Positions 1 to 8,593 of a stretch of 64,000 bases of DNA are shown here, piece after piece. Within the stretch, counting starts at the first letter, position 1; every line of letters starts with the position of its first letter. The position numbers were made by a program, and so were the translations under genes. The DNA comes from an uncultured Olsenella sp. (GTDB lineage Bacteria > Actinomycetota > Coriobacteriia > Coriobacteriales > Atopobiaceae), in contig ONBR01000003.1 of the NCBI GenBank assembly GCA_900316105.1, positions 1 to 64,000 of the forward strand, given 5' to 3'. A model generated the notes under the pieces. The model was not told the DNA's origin. It worked only from the letters and a program-made list of their open reading frames with translations, and did not search any database.

Positions 1-271
1 AGAGATGAAAGCCCGGCGCCTGGCCCCGTATAGCTGCAGGTTGTCGCGTCAAGTCGGGCCGGCCCGAGTGCCGCGGTGCATGTTCCCAGACGGCTGGCCC
101 TCCTATAGCAACATCTATAATAAGAAACTTCTGTTCTGTAATCAAGGAAAATAGTGAAAAATATTACTCAATATTATGGTACATTAGTTCCTGTACAGAG
201 CTTGAGTTGTCTTGTATTAGACAAGGTTTATGGCTGCAAACCAGTTTCAGTCGGGATGCGAGGGCGATATA

Positions 272-1264
272 ATGACTTACCACGATACGTTCGAGGAGTT
301 TTGCATGCAGATTGCCACACCATCGGCTGTCATGTTCGATGATATTCACGACCTGACAAAGATGACCAACAAGGAGATGGCCATCGTCCTTTTGACCGAC
401 AAGCCAGTGGATGCCGGCAGGTCTCCGCGCCAGCGTGCCATCGAGCAACGCTCTACCCTTACTCGCATGTTTAAGCAGGCGGAGCCTGGCGAACGCTTCG
501 CCTCCTTCTTCAATGACCTCTCGACGGCATCGCTCACCCTGTTTTCCAGGATGTTGGATCTCATCATGCAACGTGGCGGCTTGGACGAGAAGGCTGCCCG
601 CAAGGAACTGGAGACTCACTACGCTGGTGAGGCGGCTACCGCAATGTGCAACGCGTTGGAGGCCTACGAGATTGATCCGGGCCCCTACCGCAATGCCCTC
701 GAGCAGATTCGCAACCGCGAGCTCTTCGACGAGTCCGATCGTGCGCCGCTCTACCTGATGCTCTTTGTCGCCACGGGGTGTCTCGGTGATCCACGTCAGG
801 CCAGTGACATCGTGGAAGGCTATGTCAACGAAAGCGGCATTAGCGCCATGGAGTTCAATGCCACCACGCCCTTTGCCGACTCCGCTACGGCCCAGCTCAG
901 AAAGAAACCCGGCAATACTCGCCTTGGTATCGTGCAGCTAGCTCCCGCGGAGCCCGACATGCGTGTGGAGCTCCTCTCTACAGACCCCGAGGGTACGGTG
1001 CTCGGTCGCGACCCTGGTGTTGCCCACTGTCTTTATGTGGGCGACGGTACTGTCTCCCGTCGTCACCTGCGTATCTGGCGCGATTCTGCGGGACATTGGT
1101 TCGCCCAGGACCTGGGCTCGAAACATGGAACCAAGCTCGTTCGTGCCGATACGGGCGAGACTTTGAATGTCGGTAGCGAAGGCGTCGAGGTCTTTGCCCG
1201 CGACATCCTAGCCCTGGGCAGCGGGGTCACTCGCCTACAGTTGCTTGGAGTGGGGATTTCCTAG
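272..1264 (+). CDS. FHA-domain protein
   Basis: A 330-residue protein. The C-terminal ~95 residues form a forkhead-associated domain, with GRDP near residue 246, SRRHLRI near 271 and GSKHGT near 291, the usual phosphothreonine-binding loops. The N-terminal two thirds are predicted helical and soluble and match no family I recognise. FHA domains read Ser/Thr kinase output, but no kinase or phosphatase gene is in this window, so the partner is unknown. ATG at 272 is chosen because GAGGGC lies 6-7 nt upstream; an in-frame ATG at 230 has no ribosome site. The gene stands alone, followed by about 130 bp with nothing recognisable. The FHA call is strong; the biological role is open. Confidence 0.85.
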   Translation: MTYHDTFEEFCMQIATPSAVMFDDIHDLTKMTNKEMAIVLLTDKPVDAGRSPRQRAIEQRSTLTRMFKQAEPGERFASFFNDLSTASLTLFSRMLDLIMQRGGLDEKAARKELETHYAGEAATAMCNALEAYEIDPGPYRNALEQIRNRELFDESDRAPLYLMLFVATGCLGDPRQASDIVEGYVNESGISAMEFNATTPFADSATAQLRKKPGNTRLGIVQLAPAEPDMRVELLSTDPEGTVLGRDPGVAHCLYVGDGTVSRRHLRIWRDSAGHWFAQDLGSKHGTKLVRADTGETLNVGSEGVEVFARDILALGSGVTRLQLLGVGIS

Positions 1265-1394
1265 ACTGCTTTCCTTCCTCGTCGTGTGACGGTTTGGCTC
1301 GTGTTGTGCAACAACTTTGTAGTTTCCCAATGTGTTCTCTGCCTGTCAGAGCTTTTGACCTCGTTTGGCGTTTGGACTGCTGGAGGGCGGACGC

Positions 1395-2591
1395 ATGAAG
1401 GAAAAGAATCTCAACACAGCGACAAAGGGCACCGCAATGAATCGTGGCCGTAGCCAGCAGGGTTCTGCTGCTGTCGTAATTCTTGTCATCCTAGCGGTTG
1501 TCGCCCTTGGCGCCTTCTTCGTTGTCCGACAGGATGGGCAATTCGGACAGATTGAGCATCCGGGAGCTCAGACGCAGCCTATCGAGGTTAACGATGACAG
1601 TCACAATGTCCAGCTGGACGTGAGCCTTCCTGACGGTGTGAGCAGCCAGGGAATGCTGCTTCCCGTAAGGGCCGTAGGCACTGACGCGGACAACAATTCG
1701 GTTGATTTGACGGTGGCGGTAAAGGCAGACGGAACTGGTCTCTCGCTCAAGAAGGGTACCTATACCGTAGCCGCTGCGGCTGGTGCCATAGCCAGTGATG
1801 GCAGCTACTACGAACCCAACGGGGCCACAATTAGCGTATCCATCAATAGTGACGTAGAGCCAGGGGATACGGTTGAGGCAACGACTCTACCCCTGGCATA
1901 TCAGGCGGTTGATGAGTCCCAGCTGACCGACGACCAGATTTCCCGTGCCTGTGATGCATTGACCACCGCAGGTGTTGATAGCGGTGAGGTTTCATCCCTC
2001 AGACAGAAGGCGGTTTCGGTCAGAGACTCTGCGGTTGCCAAGGCAAAGGCGGACGCCGAGGCAAAAGCCAAGGCAGAAGCGCAGGCCAAAGCAGAAGCTG
2101 AGGCAAAGGCGAAAGCCGATGCCGAGGCAAAGGCCAAGTCAGCAATGCATGTCGAGACGGCCTACTTTTCCGTCGACCTTCCCACGAGTTGGTATGGTCA
2201 GGTCAATGTGGTAAAGGATTCCGACGAGTCCGTTGGGGTCTACGACAAGACCTCCAACCAGATGCTCGTGAGCTTTAGCGTTGTGCCCTCTTCGGAGGAG
2301 CTGAACATGGGTGACTATTCGGCCAGTATGGTGGACTACAGGGACAATGGTAGCCGTCGCGTGGAGATGTGGCTGCATGATTGGGCTGCCGTCTACGCCG
2401 TGGAAGTGAAGGCGGGGAATAATTACGCAGGCCTCGATGAGACGACCTACGACAGGCTGATTAGACTCCAGACCAACGGGACGATGTCGACGGCAGATTT
2501 CCCGACAGCCATGGATACCACCAACCAGAAGGTCTTTTCCGGAAGGTCCTTCTATGAGAACTCCGTCTTTCCCACTCTGCGTTTGAAGTAG
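1395..2591 (+). CDS. Membrane-anchored coiled-coil extracytoplasmic protein
   Basis: A 398-residue protein with one N-terminal transmembrane segment (about residues 25-43, AAVVILVILAVVALGAFFVV) after a short basic tail, so the bulk is probably outside the membrane. Residues about 215-250 are a low-complexity Ala/Lys/Glu/Asp repeat (AKAKADAEAK type), predicted to be a charged coiled-coil stalk. A C-terminal domain of about 140 residues begins YFSVDLPTSWYG, a style often seen in exported Coriobacteria proteins of unknown role. There is no lipobox. The start at 1395 follows GGAGGGCGG. Function is unknown; a surface or envelope role is inferred from topology only. Confidence 0.75.
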   Translation: MKEKNLNTATKGTAMNRGRSQQGSAAVVILVILAVVALGAFFVVRQDGQFGQIEHPGAQTQPIEVNDDSHNVQLDVSLPDGVSSQGMLLPVRAVGTDADNNSVDLTVAVKADGTGLSLKKGTYTVAAAAGAIASDGSYYEPNGATISVSINSDVEPGDTVEATTLPLAYQAVDESQLTDDQISRACDALTTAGVDSGEVSSLRQKAVSVRDSAVAKAKADAEAKAKAEAQAKAEAEAKAKADAEAKAKSAMHVETAYFSVDLPTSWYGQVNVVKDSDESVGVYDKTSNQMLVSFSVVPSSEELNMGDYSASMVDYRDNGSRRVEMWLHDWAAVYAVEVKAGNNYAGLDETTYDRLIRLQTNGTMSTADFPTAMDTTNQKVFSGRSFYENSVFPTLRLK

Positions 2592-2609
2592 GGGAGAGCT
2601 CTCCGAAAG

Positions 2610-2622
2610 CTTTCGTTCGTAA
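2610..2622. promoter_or_regulatory. Putative DeoR operator upstream of its own gene
   Basis: CTTTCGTTCGTAA is the exact reverse complement of the 13-mer at 4470-4482 in front of the glycyl-radical enzyme gene. It lies directly upstream of a TATACT -10-like box (2623-2628), which suggests autoregulation. TTTCGTT-type sites are typical of DeoR-family repressors. Confidence 0.65.
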
Positions 2623-2670
2623 TATACTGTGCGGACAGAAGAAAGCAACGATAAGCAAAACGGAGCGCCC

Positions 2671-3417
2671 ATGTCCAAGCGAGACAACCAGATTCTGGAA
2701 ATCCTGACACAGGAAAAGAAGATCGAGGTCGCCGACCTTGCCCAACGTCTGGGTGTCTCCAACGTCACCACCCGCAAGGACCTGGACGCCCTGCAGGCTC
2801 GTGGCCTGGTCCAGCGCGAGCATGGCTACGCCCTCCTGTCAAACCCCAACGACCTGAGTGGTCGCCTGGCCTTCCATTACGAGGAGAAGCGCCGCATCGC
2901 CCGCCGCGCGGCGGGGCTGGTGCCGGACGGTTCCACCGTGATGATCGAGAACGGCTCCTGTTGTGCCCTTCTGGCTCGCGAGCTCGCGGACACAAAGACC
3001 AACGTGAGCATCATCACGAACAGTGCCTTCATTGTGGGCTACGTTCGCGATAGCGCGAACGTCCAAACTACCCTCCTGGGTGGTGTCATGCAGCGGGACT
3101 CCCAGGTGACGGTGGGTCCCCTGGTGCGTCTCTGCGCCCAGAACTTCCTGGTGGACCGCCTCTTCATTGGCACTGACGGTTGGATCGAATCTGCCGGCTT
3201 TACCAACACCGACCAGATGCGTGCGGATGCCATCCATGCCATGGCAGAGCGTGCCGGTGAGGTCGTGGTGGTCACGGAGTCCAGCAAGTTCGGCCAGCAC
3301 GGGTCCTCTCAGCTGCGGCTGGACGGCTTCAGGCTGGCAGTGGTGACCGACGATGGCCTGGGCGAAGGGTATCGCCAGAAGCTGGAACAGCAGGGGGTTG
3401 GCGTCCTGCTGGCCTAA
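2671..3417 (+). CDS. DeoR/GlpR-family transcriptional regulator
   Basis: A 248-residue protein. An N-terminal DeoR helix-turn-helix (residues 5-57, KKIEVADLAQRLGVSNVTTR) is followed by a ribose-5-phosphate-isomerase-like sensor domain with IITNS, LLGG, DRLFIGTDG and VVTESSKFG, the usual sugar-phosphate-binding motifs. It is convergent with the activase gene and is inferred to control the divergent activase and glycyl-radical promoters, because an identical 13-nt site occurs at both places. The likely inducer is a phosphorylated sugar or polyol, such as the substrate of the neighbouring enzyme. The start at 2671 gives the normal family N-terminus; the longer frame to 2629 adds an unrelated leader. 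Confidence 0.9.
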   Translation: MSKRDNQILEILTQEKKIEVADLAQRLGVSNVTTRKDLDALQARGLVQREHGYALLSNPNDLSGRLAFHYEEKRRIARRAAGLVPDGSTVMIENGSCCALLARELADTKTNVSIITNSAFIVGYVRDSANVQTTLLGGVMQRDSQVTVGPLVRLCAQNFLVDRLFIGTDGWIESAGFTNTDQMRADAIHAMAERAGEVVVVTESSKFGQHGSSQLRLDGFRLAVVTDDGLGEGYRQKLEQQGVGVLLA

Positions 3418-3428
3418 GCCAGGTGGTA

Positions 3429-3449
3429 CCTGGGGGAGTACCCCCTAGG
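3429..3449. repeat. Short GGGAGTACCCC palindrome
   Basis: CCTGGGGGAGTACCCCCTAGG is an imperfect palindrome between two convergent genes. It shares the GGGAGTACCCC core of the R1 family found at 8.5, 9.8, 10.4, 44.6 and 46.8 kb, but lacks the flanking TTATCC arms. Confidence 0.6.
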
Positions 3450-3472
3450 TGTCAGGGCGTGCTCTCGGCGTC

Positions 3473-4381
3473 CTAGAAGAATGCCCTTACGCCCTCCTCG
3501 GCGTAGACCTTCGCAAAGTCAGCCAGGTCCTCTTCCCGCAGGTTCTTTGCCCCATGCAGGCGATAGTCCAGGTCCAGGAGGTCGTACTTGCTCTCTCCGA
3601 AGTTGTGGAAGGGGAGGAGCTGGACGCGGTCCAGGCCGACCGAGCGGATGATGCGTGCCATGCCTCGGGCGTCCTCGGCGGAGTCGTTGAAACCGGGGAT
3701 GACTGGCGTCCGCACCAGCACGTCCTTTCCCGCTGCTACCGCCCAGCGAAGGTTGGCCAGAATCAGGTCCAGGCTCACGCCCGTGCCCTCGCGGTGGCGT
3801 GCGTCATCCCAGTGCTTGAGGTCGATCAGCATGTGGTCCAGGTGGGCCGCCACGGCCTGGAACTGAGCCTCTGACACGCATGCTTCGGTCTCGATGCAGG
3901 TGTTCACGCCCTCCTCGTGCAGACGACTCAGAAGCTCGATGTCAAACTCGGGCCAGGTCATGGCCTCGCCGCCGCTCAGCGTGACACCGCCATTCGAGTC
4001 CTCGTAGAAGGGCTTGTCTTGCAGGCAGACCTTCAGTACCTCGTCCACTGTCTTTGTTTCGCCCGCAAGGGTGAGGGCACGCCCCGGACATTCTGCGATG
4101 GCGCGCGTGGCCTCGGGGGAGTCGCCCGCCAGCTTGCGGACGTCCACGTGCCTCTTTCCGTCGCGTTCGACCGATCCGGCTTCGGGACAGAGCTCGACGC
4201 AATGGCCACAGGCCACGCAGGCGCTCTCCTTCCATTCCACCTGGGAAGCACGTGCCTGCCCCTCGGGATTCGCGCACCAGAAGCAACGCAGGGGGCAGCC
4301 CTTCAGAAAGACGACCGTGCGGATGCCGGGACCGTCGTTGAGGCTGAACTTCTGGATGTTAAAGACCCTTGCGGACTCCAT
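3473..4381 (-). CDS. Glycyl-radical enzyme activating enzyme (radical SAM)
   Basis: A 302-residue member of the PflA/PflC class. The radical-SAM cluster motif CPLRCFWC is at residues 29-36, and a ferredoxin-like CVACGHCVELCP insert at about 55-66 marks the subgroup that activates dehydratase- or lyase-type glycyl-radical enzymes rather than pyruvate formate-lyase. TLSGGEAM is the SAM-binding GGE motif. The protein would abstract H from the Gly of the divergently encoded 804-residue enzyme using S-adenosylmethionine. A GGGAG ribosome site precedes ATG 4381. The genes are divergent, with 147 bp between them carrying promoter and operator. Confidence 0.9.
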   Translation of the reverse strand: MESARVFNIQKFSLNDGPGIRTVVFLKGCPLRCFWCANPEGQARASQVEWKESACVACGHCVELCPEAGSVERDGKRHVDVRKLAGDSPEATRAIAECPGRALTLAGETKTVDEVLKVCLQDKPFYEDSNGGVTLSGGEAMTWPEFDIELLSRLHEEGVNTCIETEACVSEAQFQAVAAHLDHMLIDLKHWDDARHREGTGVSLDLILANLRWAVAAGKDVLVRTPVIPGFNDSAEDARGMARIIRSVGLDRVQLLPFHNFGESKYDLLDLDYRLHGAKNLREEDLADFAKVYAEEGVRAFF

Positions 4382-4407
4382 GTACTCTCCCGTGTGCTCG
4401 ATGTCTG

Positions 4408-4426
4408 ATCGGGGGCTATCCCCGAT
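4408..4426. promoter_or_regulatory. Inverted repeat in the divergent activase/enzyme promoter region
   Basis: ATCGGGG-GCTAT-CCCCGAT is a perfect 7-bp inverted repeat 27 bp upstream of the activase start. It could be an operator or a small hairpin in the activase leader. No T-tract follows on either strand. Confidence 0.4.
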
Positions 4427-4438
4427 TAGACAATCTGC

Positions 4439-4467
4439 TTGACTTACTGTCGATAAAAGAATACATT
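4439..4467 (+). promoter_or_regulatory. Promoter of the glycyl-radical enzyme gene
   Basis: TTGACT (4439-4444), a 17-bp spacer and TACATT (4462-4467) form a sigma-70-type promoter. The putative DeoR operator begins 3 bp downstream and would cover the transcription start. Confidence 0.65.
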
Positions 4468-4469
4468 AC

Positions 4470-4498
4470 TTACGAACGAAAGTAAATGTACTTCGTAA
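4470..4498. promoter_or_regulatory. Putative DeoR operator
   Basis: TTACGAACGAAAG (4470-4482) is an exact copy, in opposite orientation, of the site upstream of the deoR-type gene. The segment also contains an inverted repeat, TTACGAA (4470-4476) and TTCGTAA (4492-4498), with a 15-nt centre. Its position over the start of transcription fits repression. Confidence 0.7.
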
Positions 4499-4528
4499 CG
4501 GAGCTTCAAAGCCGACAAGGAGCGCACC

Positions 4529-6943
4529 ATGGAGAATACCGAGCACTTTGGCAAGCTGACGCCACGCATGCAGGCCTTCCGCGAGGAGGTCCTGGACGAG
4601 AAGCCCTTCGTCGACGCCGAGCGTGCCGTCCTCTGCACCGAGTCCTACCGTGAGCACATGGAGCAGCCGCCCGTGATGCGTCGTGCTCTCTCCCTGGCTC
4701 ACATCCTGGACAACATGACCATCTATATCGAGGACAAGACCCTCCTTGCCGGTAATCAGGCTACCAAGAACTGCAACGCCCCGGTCTTCCCCGAGTACAC
4801 CATGGGCTTCATCATCGATGAGCTGGACAAGTTCGAGAAGCGCGACGGCGACGTCTTCTACGTGACCGACGAGGACAAGATGCGCCTGCGCGAGCTTGCC
4901 CCCTTCTGGGAGGGAAAGACCCTGCGCGAGAAGGGCGGCGCCCTCCTTCCCGACGAAGTCCAGGTCTTCATGGAGACGGGCCTCTTTGGCATGGAGGGAA
5001 AGCTCAACGCCGGTGACGCCCACCTCGCGGTGAACCACGCCCGCATCCTTCGCGAGGGCCTGTGCGGTTACGAGAAGCGTGCCCGTGAGGCCCAGGCCGC
5101 CCTGGACCTCACCAAGGGCGACGCCCCCGCCAAGTACGTCTTCTACAAGGCAGTCCTAATCGTGATTGACGCCGTTCGTCGCTTCAGCCTGCGCTACTCA
5201 AAGCTTGCCTCCCAGCAGGCTGCCGCCTGTACCGATCCCGCCCGCAAGGCAGAGCTTGAGCTAATGTCTTCCATCTGTGACAAGGTTCCCTACGAACCAG
5301 CCAGCAGCTTCCGCGAGGCCGTCCAGGCCTGCTGGTTCCTCCAGGTGGTCCTGCAGATCGAGTCCAACGGCCACTCACTCTCCTTCGGACGCCTGGACCA
5401 GTACCTCTACCCCTACTACCAGGTGGACATTGACAACGGCGAGATCACCCGCGACCAGGCTCTGGAGCTCCTGACCAATCTGTGGATTAAGCTCCTGACC
5501 GTGCAGAAGATTCGCTCCCAGTCCCACACCCTGTCCTCCGCGGGCTCACCCATGTACCAGAACGTGACCATCGGCGGCCAGACCCCCGAGGGCCACGACG
5601 CCGTGAACCCCCTGTCCTACCTGGTCCTCCAGTCCGTCGCCCAGACTCGCCTGACCCAGCCCAACCTGACCGTTCGCTATCACAAGAACATCGACAAGCG
5701 CTTCTTCGACGAGTGCGTCGAGGTCATGAAACTGGGCTTTGGCATGCCCGCCCTCAATAACGACGAGGTCATCATCCCCTCCTTCATCGCCTGGGGCGTT
5801 GACCCGAAGGATGCCTACAACTACTCCGCCATCGGTTGCGTGGAGACCGCCGTTCCCGGCAAGTGGGGCTATCGCTGCACCGGCATGTCCTACCTGAATT
5901 TCCCCCGCCTGCTCCTCTGCCTCATGAACGGCGGCGTGGACCTAACCACGGGCAAGCGCTTCACCAAGGACTACGGCCACTTCACCGAGATGACCTCCTT
6001 CGACCAGCTTATGAATGCCTGGGACAAGACTATCCGCGAGATGACCCGCTACTCCGTGATCGTGGAGAACTTCATTGACAAGGCCTCCGAGCGTGAGGTG
6101 CCCGACGTTCTCTGCTCCGCCCTCGTGGACGACTGCATCGCCCGCGGCAAGACCATCAAGGAGGGCGGCGCCCACTACGACTTCATCAGTGGCCTGCAGG
6201 TGGGTATCGCAAACATGGCCGACTCCCTGGCTGCCATCAAGAAGCTCGTCTTTGAGGAGAAGAAGCTCACACCCCAGCAGCTCTGGGACGCCATCCTAGA
6301 CGACTTCACCAGTCCCGAGAGTCAGCGTGTCCAGCAGATGCTGATCGACGACGCCCCCAAGTATGGTAACGACGATGACTACGTGGACAGCCTGGCCGTG
6401 GAGTGCTACGAGCCCTACATCGAGGAGATCGAGAAGTACCCCAATACCCGCTACGACCGCGGACCCATCGGCGGTATCCGCTACGCTGGCACCTCTTCCA
6501 TCAGTGCAAACGTCGGCCAGGGCATGGGCACCATGGCCACGCCCGACGGTCGTCGTGCCCACGAGCCCCTGGCAGAGGGTTGCTCGCCTGCGCACAACTG
6601 TGACAAGCAGGGCCCCACGTCTGTCTTCAAGAGCATCAGCAAGCTGCCGACCGAGAAGATCACCGGCGGCGTCCTCCTCAACCAAAAGATGGCCCCCTCC
6701 ATGCTGGCTCGCGAGGAGAACAAGCAGAAGCTGGAGATGATGCTGGGCACCTTCTTCAACCGTCTGCATGGCTATCACGTCCAGTACAACATCGTCTCGC
6801 GCGAGACCCTGCTGGACGCCCAGAAGCATCCCGAGGCTCACAAGGACCTGATCGTGCGTGTGGCAGGATATTCGGCCTTCTTCAACGTCCTGAGCAAGGC
6901 CACCCAGGACGACATCATAGGTCGCACGGAGCAGACGCTCTAG
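4529..6943 (+). CDS. Glycyl-radical enzyme, PflD/YbiW-like
   Basis: An 804-residue glycyl-radical enzyme. The C-terminal radical loop is RVAGYSAFF (about residues 775-783), with Gly as the radical site. The active-site thiyl motif is SAIGCVETAVPGK (about 435-447): the single Cys followed by Val-Glu is the signature of dehydratase/C-O lyase members, whereas true pyruvate formate-lyase has two adjacent cysteines. It is therefore not PFL. The adjacent gldA and the lack of acyl-CoA or microcompartment genes point to E. coli PflD/YbiW-type enzymes, which I recall being shown to open 1,5-anhydrohexitol 6-phosphates. The substrate here is inferred, and glycerol or another polyol remains possible. 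GGAGC lies before the ATG. Confidence 0.88.
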   Translation: MENTEHFGKLTPRMQAFREEVLDEKPFVDAERAVLCTESYREHMEQPPVMRRALSLAHILDNMTIYIEDKTLLAGNQATKNCNAPVFPEYTMGFIIDELDKFEKRDGDVFYVTDEDKMRLRELAPFWEGKTLREKGGALLPDEVQVFMETGLFGMEGKLNAGDAHLAVNHARILREGLCGYEKRAREAQAALDLTKGDAPAKYVFYKAVLIVIDAVRRFSLRYSKLASQQAAACTDPARKAELELMSSICDKVPYEPASSFREAVQACWFLQVVLQIESNGHSLSFGRLDQYLYPYYQVDIDNGEITRDQALELLTNLWIKLLTVQKIRSQSHTLSSAGSPMYQNVTIGGQTPEGHDAVNPLSYLVLQSVAQTRLTQPNLTVRYHKNIDKRFFDECVEVMKLGFGMPALNNDEVIIPSFIAWGVDPKDAYNYSAIGCVETAVPGKWGYRCTGMSYLNFPRLLLCLMNGGVDLTTGKRFTKDYGHFTEMTSFDQLMNAWDKTIREMTRYSVIVENFIDKASEREVPDVLCSALVDDCIARGKTIKEGGAHYDFISGLQVGIANMADSLAAIKKLVFEEKKLTPQQLWDAILDDFTSPESQRVQQMLIDDAPKYGNDDDYVDSLAVECYEPYIEEIEKYPNTRYDRGPIGGIRYAGTSSISANVGQGMGTMATPDGRRAHEPLAEGCSPAHNCDKQGPTSVFKSISKLPTEKITGGVLLNQKMAPSMLAREENKQKLEMMLGTFFNRLHGYHVQYNIVSRETLLDAQKHPEAHKDLIVRVAGYSAFFNVLSKATQDDIIGRTEQTL

Positions 6944-7118
6944 GAGTCAGGACGCCGGGGTGACCGTGGACGTCGGGGAGTTCCCCTCTGGGACTCGGAC
7001 AGCTGCTGCGCAGAACTCGCCCTTCTTTGTCACAGCCGTTCGCGTTCTCCCTGCGCCTGTTGCGGCGGTCATCTGTCACACTGGTGCGCGTGGTCAAACC
7101 GCAAGGAAAGGAAGGCTC

Positions 7119-8213
7119 ATGGCACGAATCTTCATCTCTCCCTCCAAGTACGTCCAGGGTCCCGGCGAGCTTGCCAAGCTGGGCTCCTACGTCAAGGCTT
7201 ACGGAAAGAAGGCCCTGGTCATCATCTCCGAGGGCGGCATGAGAAGGTCGGGCGACCTCATCTCCACCTCCTTCGCCCAGGAGGGCGTGGGCCTGGTCTA
7301 CAATGCCTTCAAGGGGGAGTGCTCCCAGGACGAGATTGACCGCCTGACCACCGCCGCTACGGACGCCCAGGCCCAGGTGATCGTCGGTGTGGGCGGCGGC
7401 AAGATCTTTGACACGGCCAAGGCCGTCGCCGCTGCCGTGGAGGTCTCCGTCGTGGTGGTGCCCACCATCGCCGCCACGGACGCTCCCTGTTCGGCCCTCT
7501 CGGTGGTCTACACGCCCGAGGGCCAGTTCAAGGAGTACCAGTTCTTCAAGCAGAACCCCAACCTGGTCCTCATGGACACCGACGTTATCGCAAAGAGTCC
7601 CGTTCGCCTGACGGTCTCGGGCATGGGCGACGCCCTTGCCACCTACTTCGAGGCTCGGGCCTGCACCCAGTCTGACGCCACGACCTGCGCCGGCGGCAAG
7701 GTGACCCAGGCCGCCATGGCCCTGGCCCGCCTGTGCTACGACACCCTCATGGAGGACGGCGTCAAGGCCAAGCTGGCCCTTGAGGCCGGCGCCTCAACTC
7801 CGGCCGTGGACCACATCATCGAGGCCAACACCCTCCTTTCGGGCCTGGGCTTCGAGTCGGCGGGCCTTGCCGGTGCCCATGCCATCCACAACGGCCTGAC
7901 CGCCATGCCCGAGACCCACGCCATGTACCATGGCGAGAAGGTCGCCTTTGGCACCCTGACCCAGCTGGTCATGGAGGACGCTGACGAGCTGGGCGAGGTC
8001 CTGGACTTCTGCCTGGCCGTGGGCCTGCCCGTGACCTTCCGGCAGCTGGGCGTCAAGGACAAGAGCTACGACCGGGTCCTGGAGGTGGCCAAGCTGGCCT
8101 GCGCCCCCAATGACACCCTGGGCAACATGCCCTTCGAGGTGACGCCCGAACTGGTTGCCAACGCCATGCTGGCAGCCGACGCCTACGGCAGGGAGGCCCT
8201 GGCGGACCTTTAA
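7119..8213 (+). CDS. gldA: Glycerol dehydrogenase (iron/zinc ADH family)
   Basis: A 364-residue GldA-type protein. It contains the nucleotide-binding GVGGGKIFDTAKA (about residues 91-103), PTIAATDAPCSAL and the metal-binding histidines in AGAHAIHNGL and MYHGEKVAFG. The family oxidises glycerol or reduces dihydroxyacetone and hydroxyacetone with NAD(H). Its place behind the glycyl-radical enzyme suggests it disposes of a C3 ketone made by the pathway. The start at 7119 follows AAGGAAAGGAAGG; the 175 bp before it hold no other gene. A strong terminator follows. No aldolase or transaldolase is present locally. Confidence 0.92.
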   Translation: MARIFISPSKYVQGPGELAKLGSYVKAYGKKALVIISEGGMRRSGDLISTSFAQEGVGLVYNAFKGECSQDEIDRLTTAATDAQAQVIVGVGGGKIFDTAKAVAAAVEVSVVVVPTIAATDAPCSALSVVYTPEGQFKEYQFFKQNPNLVLMDTDVIAKSPVRLTVSGMGDALATYFEARACTQSDATTCAGGKVTQAAMALARLCYDTLMEDGVKAKLALEAGASTPAVDHIIEANTLLSGLGFESAGLAGAHAIHNGLTAMPETHAMYHGEKVAFGTLTQLVMEDADELGEVLDFCLAVGLPVTFRQLGVKDKSYDRVLEVAKLACAPNDTLGNMPFEVTPELVANAMLAADAYGREALADL

Positions 8214-8262
8214 GGAAAACTTTCCTGGCGCAAGTCCAAGAGCATTGTTGAAACAAAAAGTC

Positions 8263-8296
8263 GAGGGCCAGTCCATGGGGGCTGGCCCTCTTTTTT
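8263..8296 (+). terminator. Rho-independent terminator after gldA
   Basis: GAGGGCCAG and CTGGCCCTC pair around a short loop, followed by six T residues (8291-8296). It closes the glycyl-radical/gldA transcription unit. Confidence 0.9.
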
Positions 8297-8431
8297 CGTG
8301 TGATGAATCTACATATAATAGGAAATTACTTGGAATGTTGGATGTGATACCCTTCAACATCCAGTAAACTTGAAAACTACCTGATTCTCATCGGCTGTCG
8401 TTTCAATGGTTGTTTCTTGGGGGTAACTTTT

Positions 8432-8551
8432 ATGACAAAAGCTCTATGGAGGCGGGCCCGTTCCCGTCATGCCGTACGCGCATCGAGGGCTCTGACGATC
8501 CTGATGGTCCTGGTGGCCCTGACCTTGACTGCCCTGACTAAGTATCCATAG
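8432..8551 (+). CDS. Possible 39-residue membrane peptide
   Basis: A short ORF in an otherwise empty 380-bp gap. ATG 8432 follows CTTGGGGGTAAC. The peptide has an Arg-rich N-terminus (RRARSRHAVRASR) and a hydrophobic stretch, ILMVLVALTLTALT, as in small single-pass membrane proteins. Its stop, TAG, is inside the R1 palindrome. There is no homologue that I recognise; it may be fortuitous. Confidence 0.35.
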   Translation: MTKALWRRARSRHAVRASRALTILMVLVALTLTALTKYP

Positions 8552-8590
8552 GGGGTACTCCCTTATGGATAAGGGGTACTCCCTTATGGC
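8541..8590. repeat. R1 palindromic repeat (double unit)
   Basis: Two adjacent copies of the motif TATCCATAGGGGGTACTCCC / GGGGTACTCCCTTATGG between the end of the small ORF and the stop of the XRE-type gene. The family core is GGGGTACTCCC. Confidence 0.8.
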
Positions 8591-8593
8591 TAT

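Noticed and set aside
1-110. The first 110 bases as a gene end or RNA gene
   Set aside because: GC-rich and too short to judge; nothing recognisable.
154-342. A 62-codon frame at the left edge
   Set aside because: Cys-rich and overlapping the FHA gene start, with no ribosome site; the FHA reading is clearly coding.
4529-6943. Pyruvate formate-lyase
   Set aside because: The active site has a single Cys followed by Val-Glu (GCVE), not the adjacent Cys pair of PFL, and the activase has the extra ferredoxin cluster.
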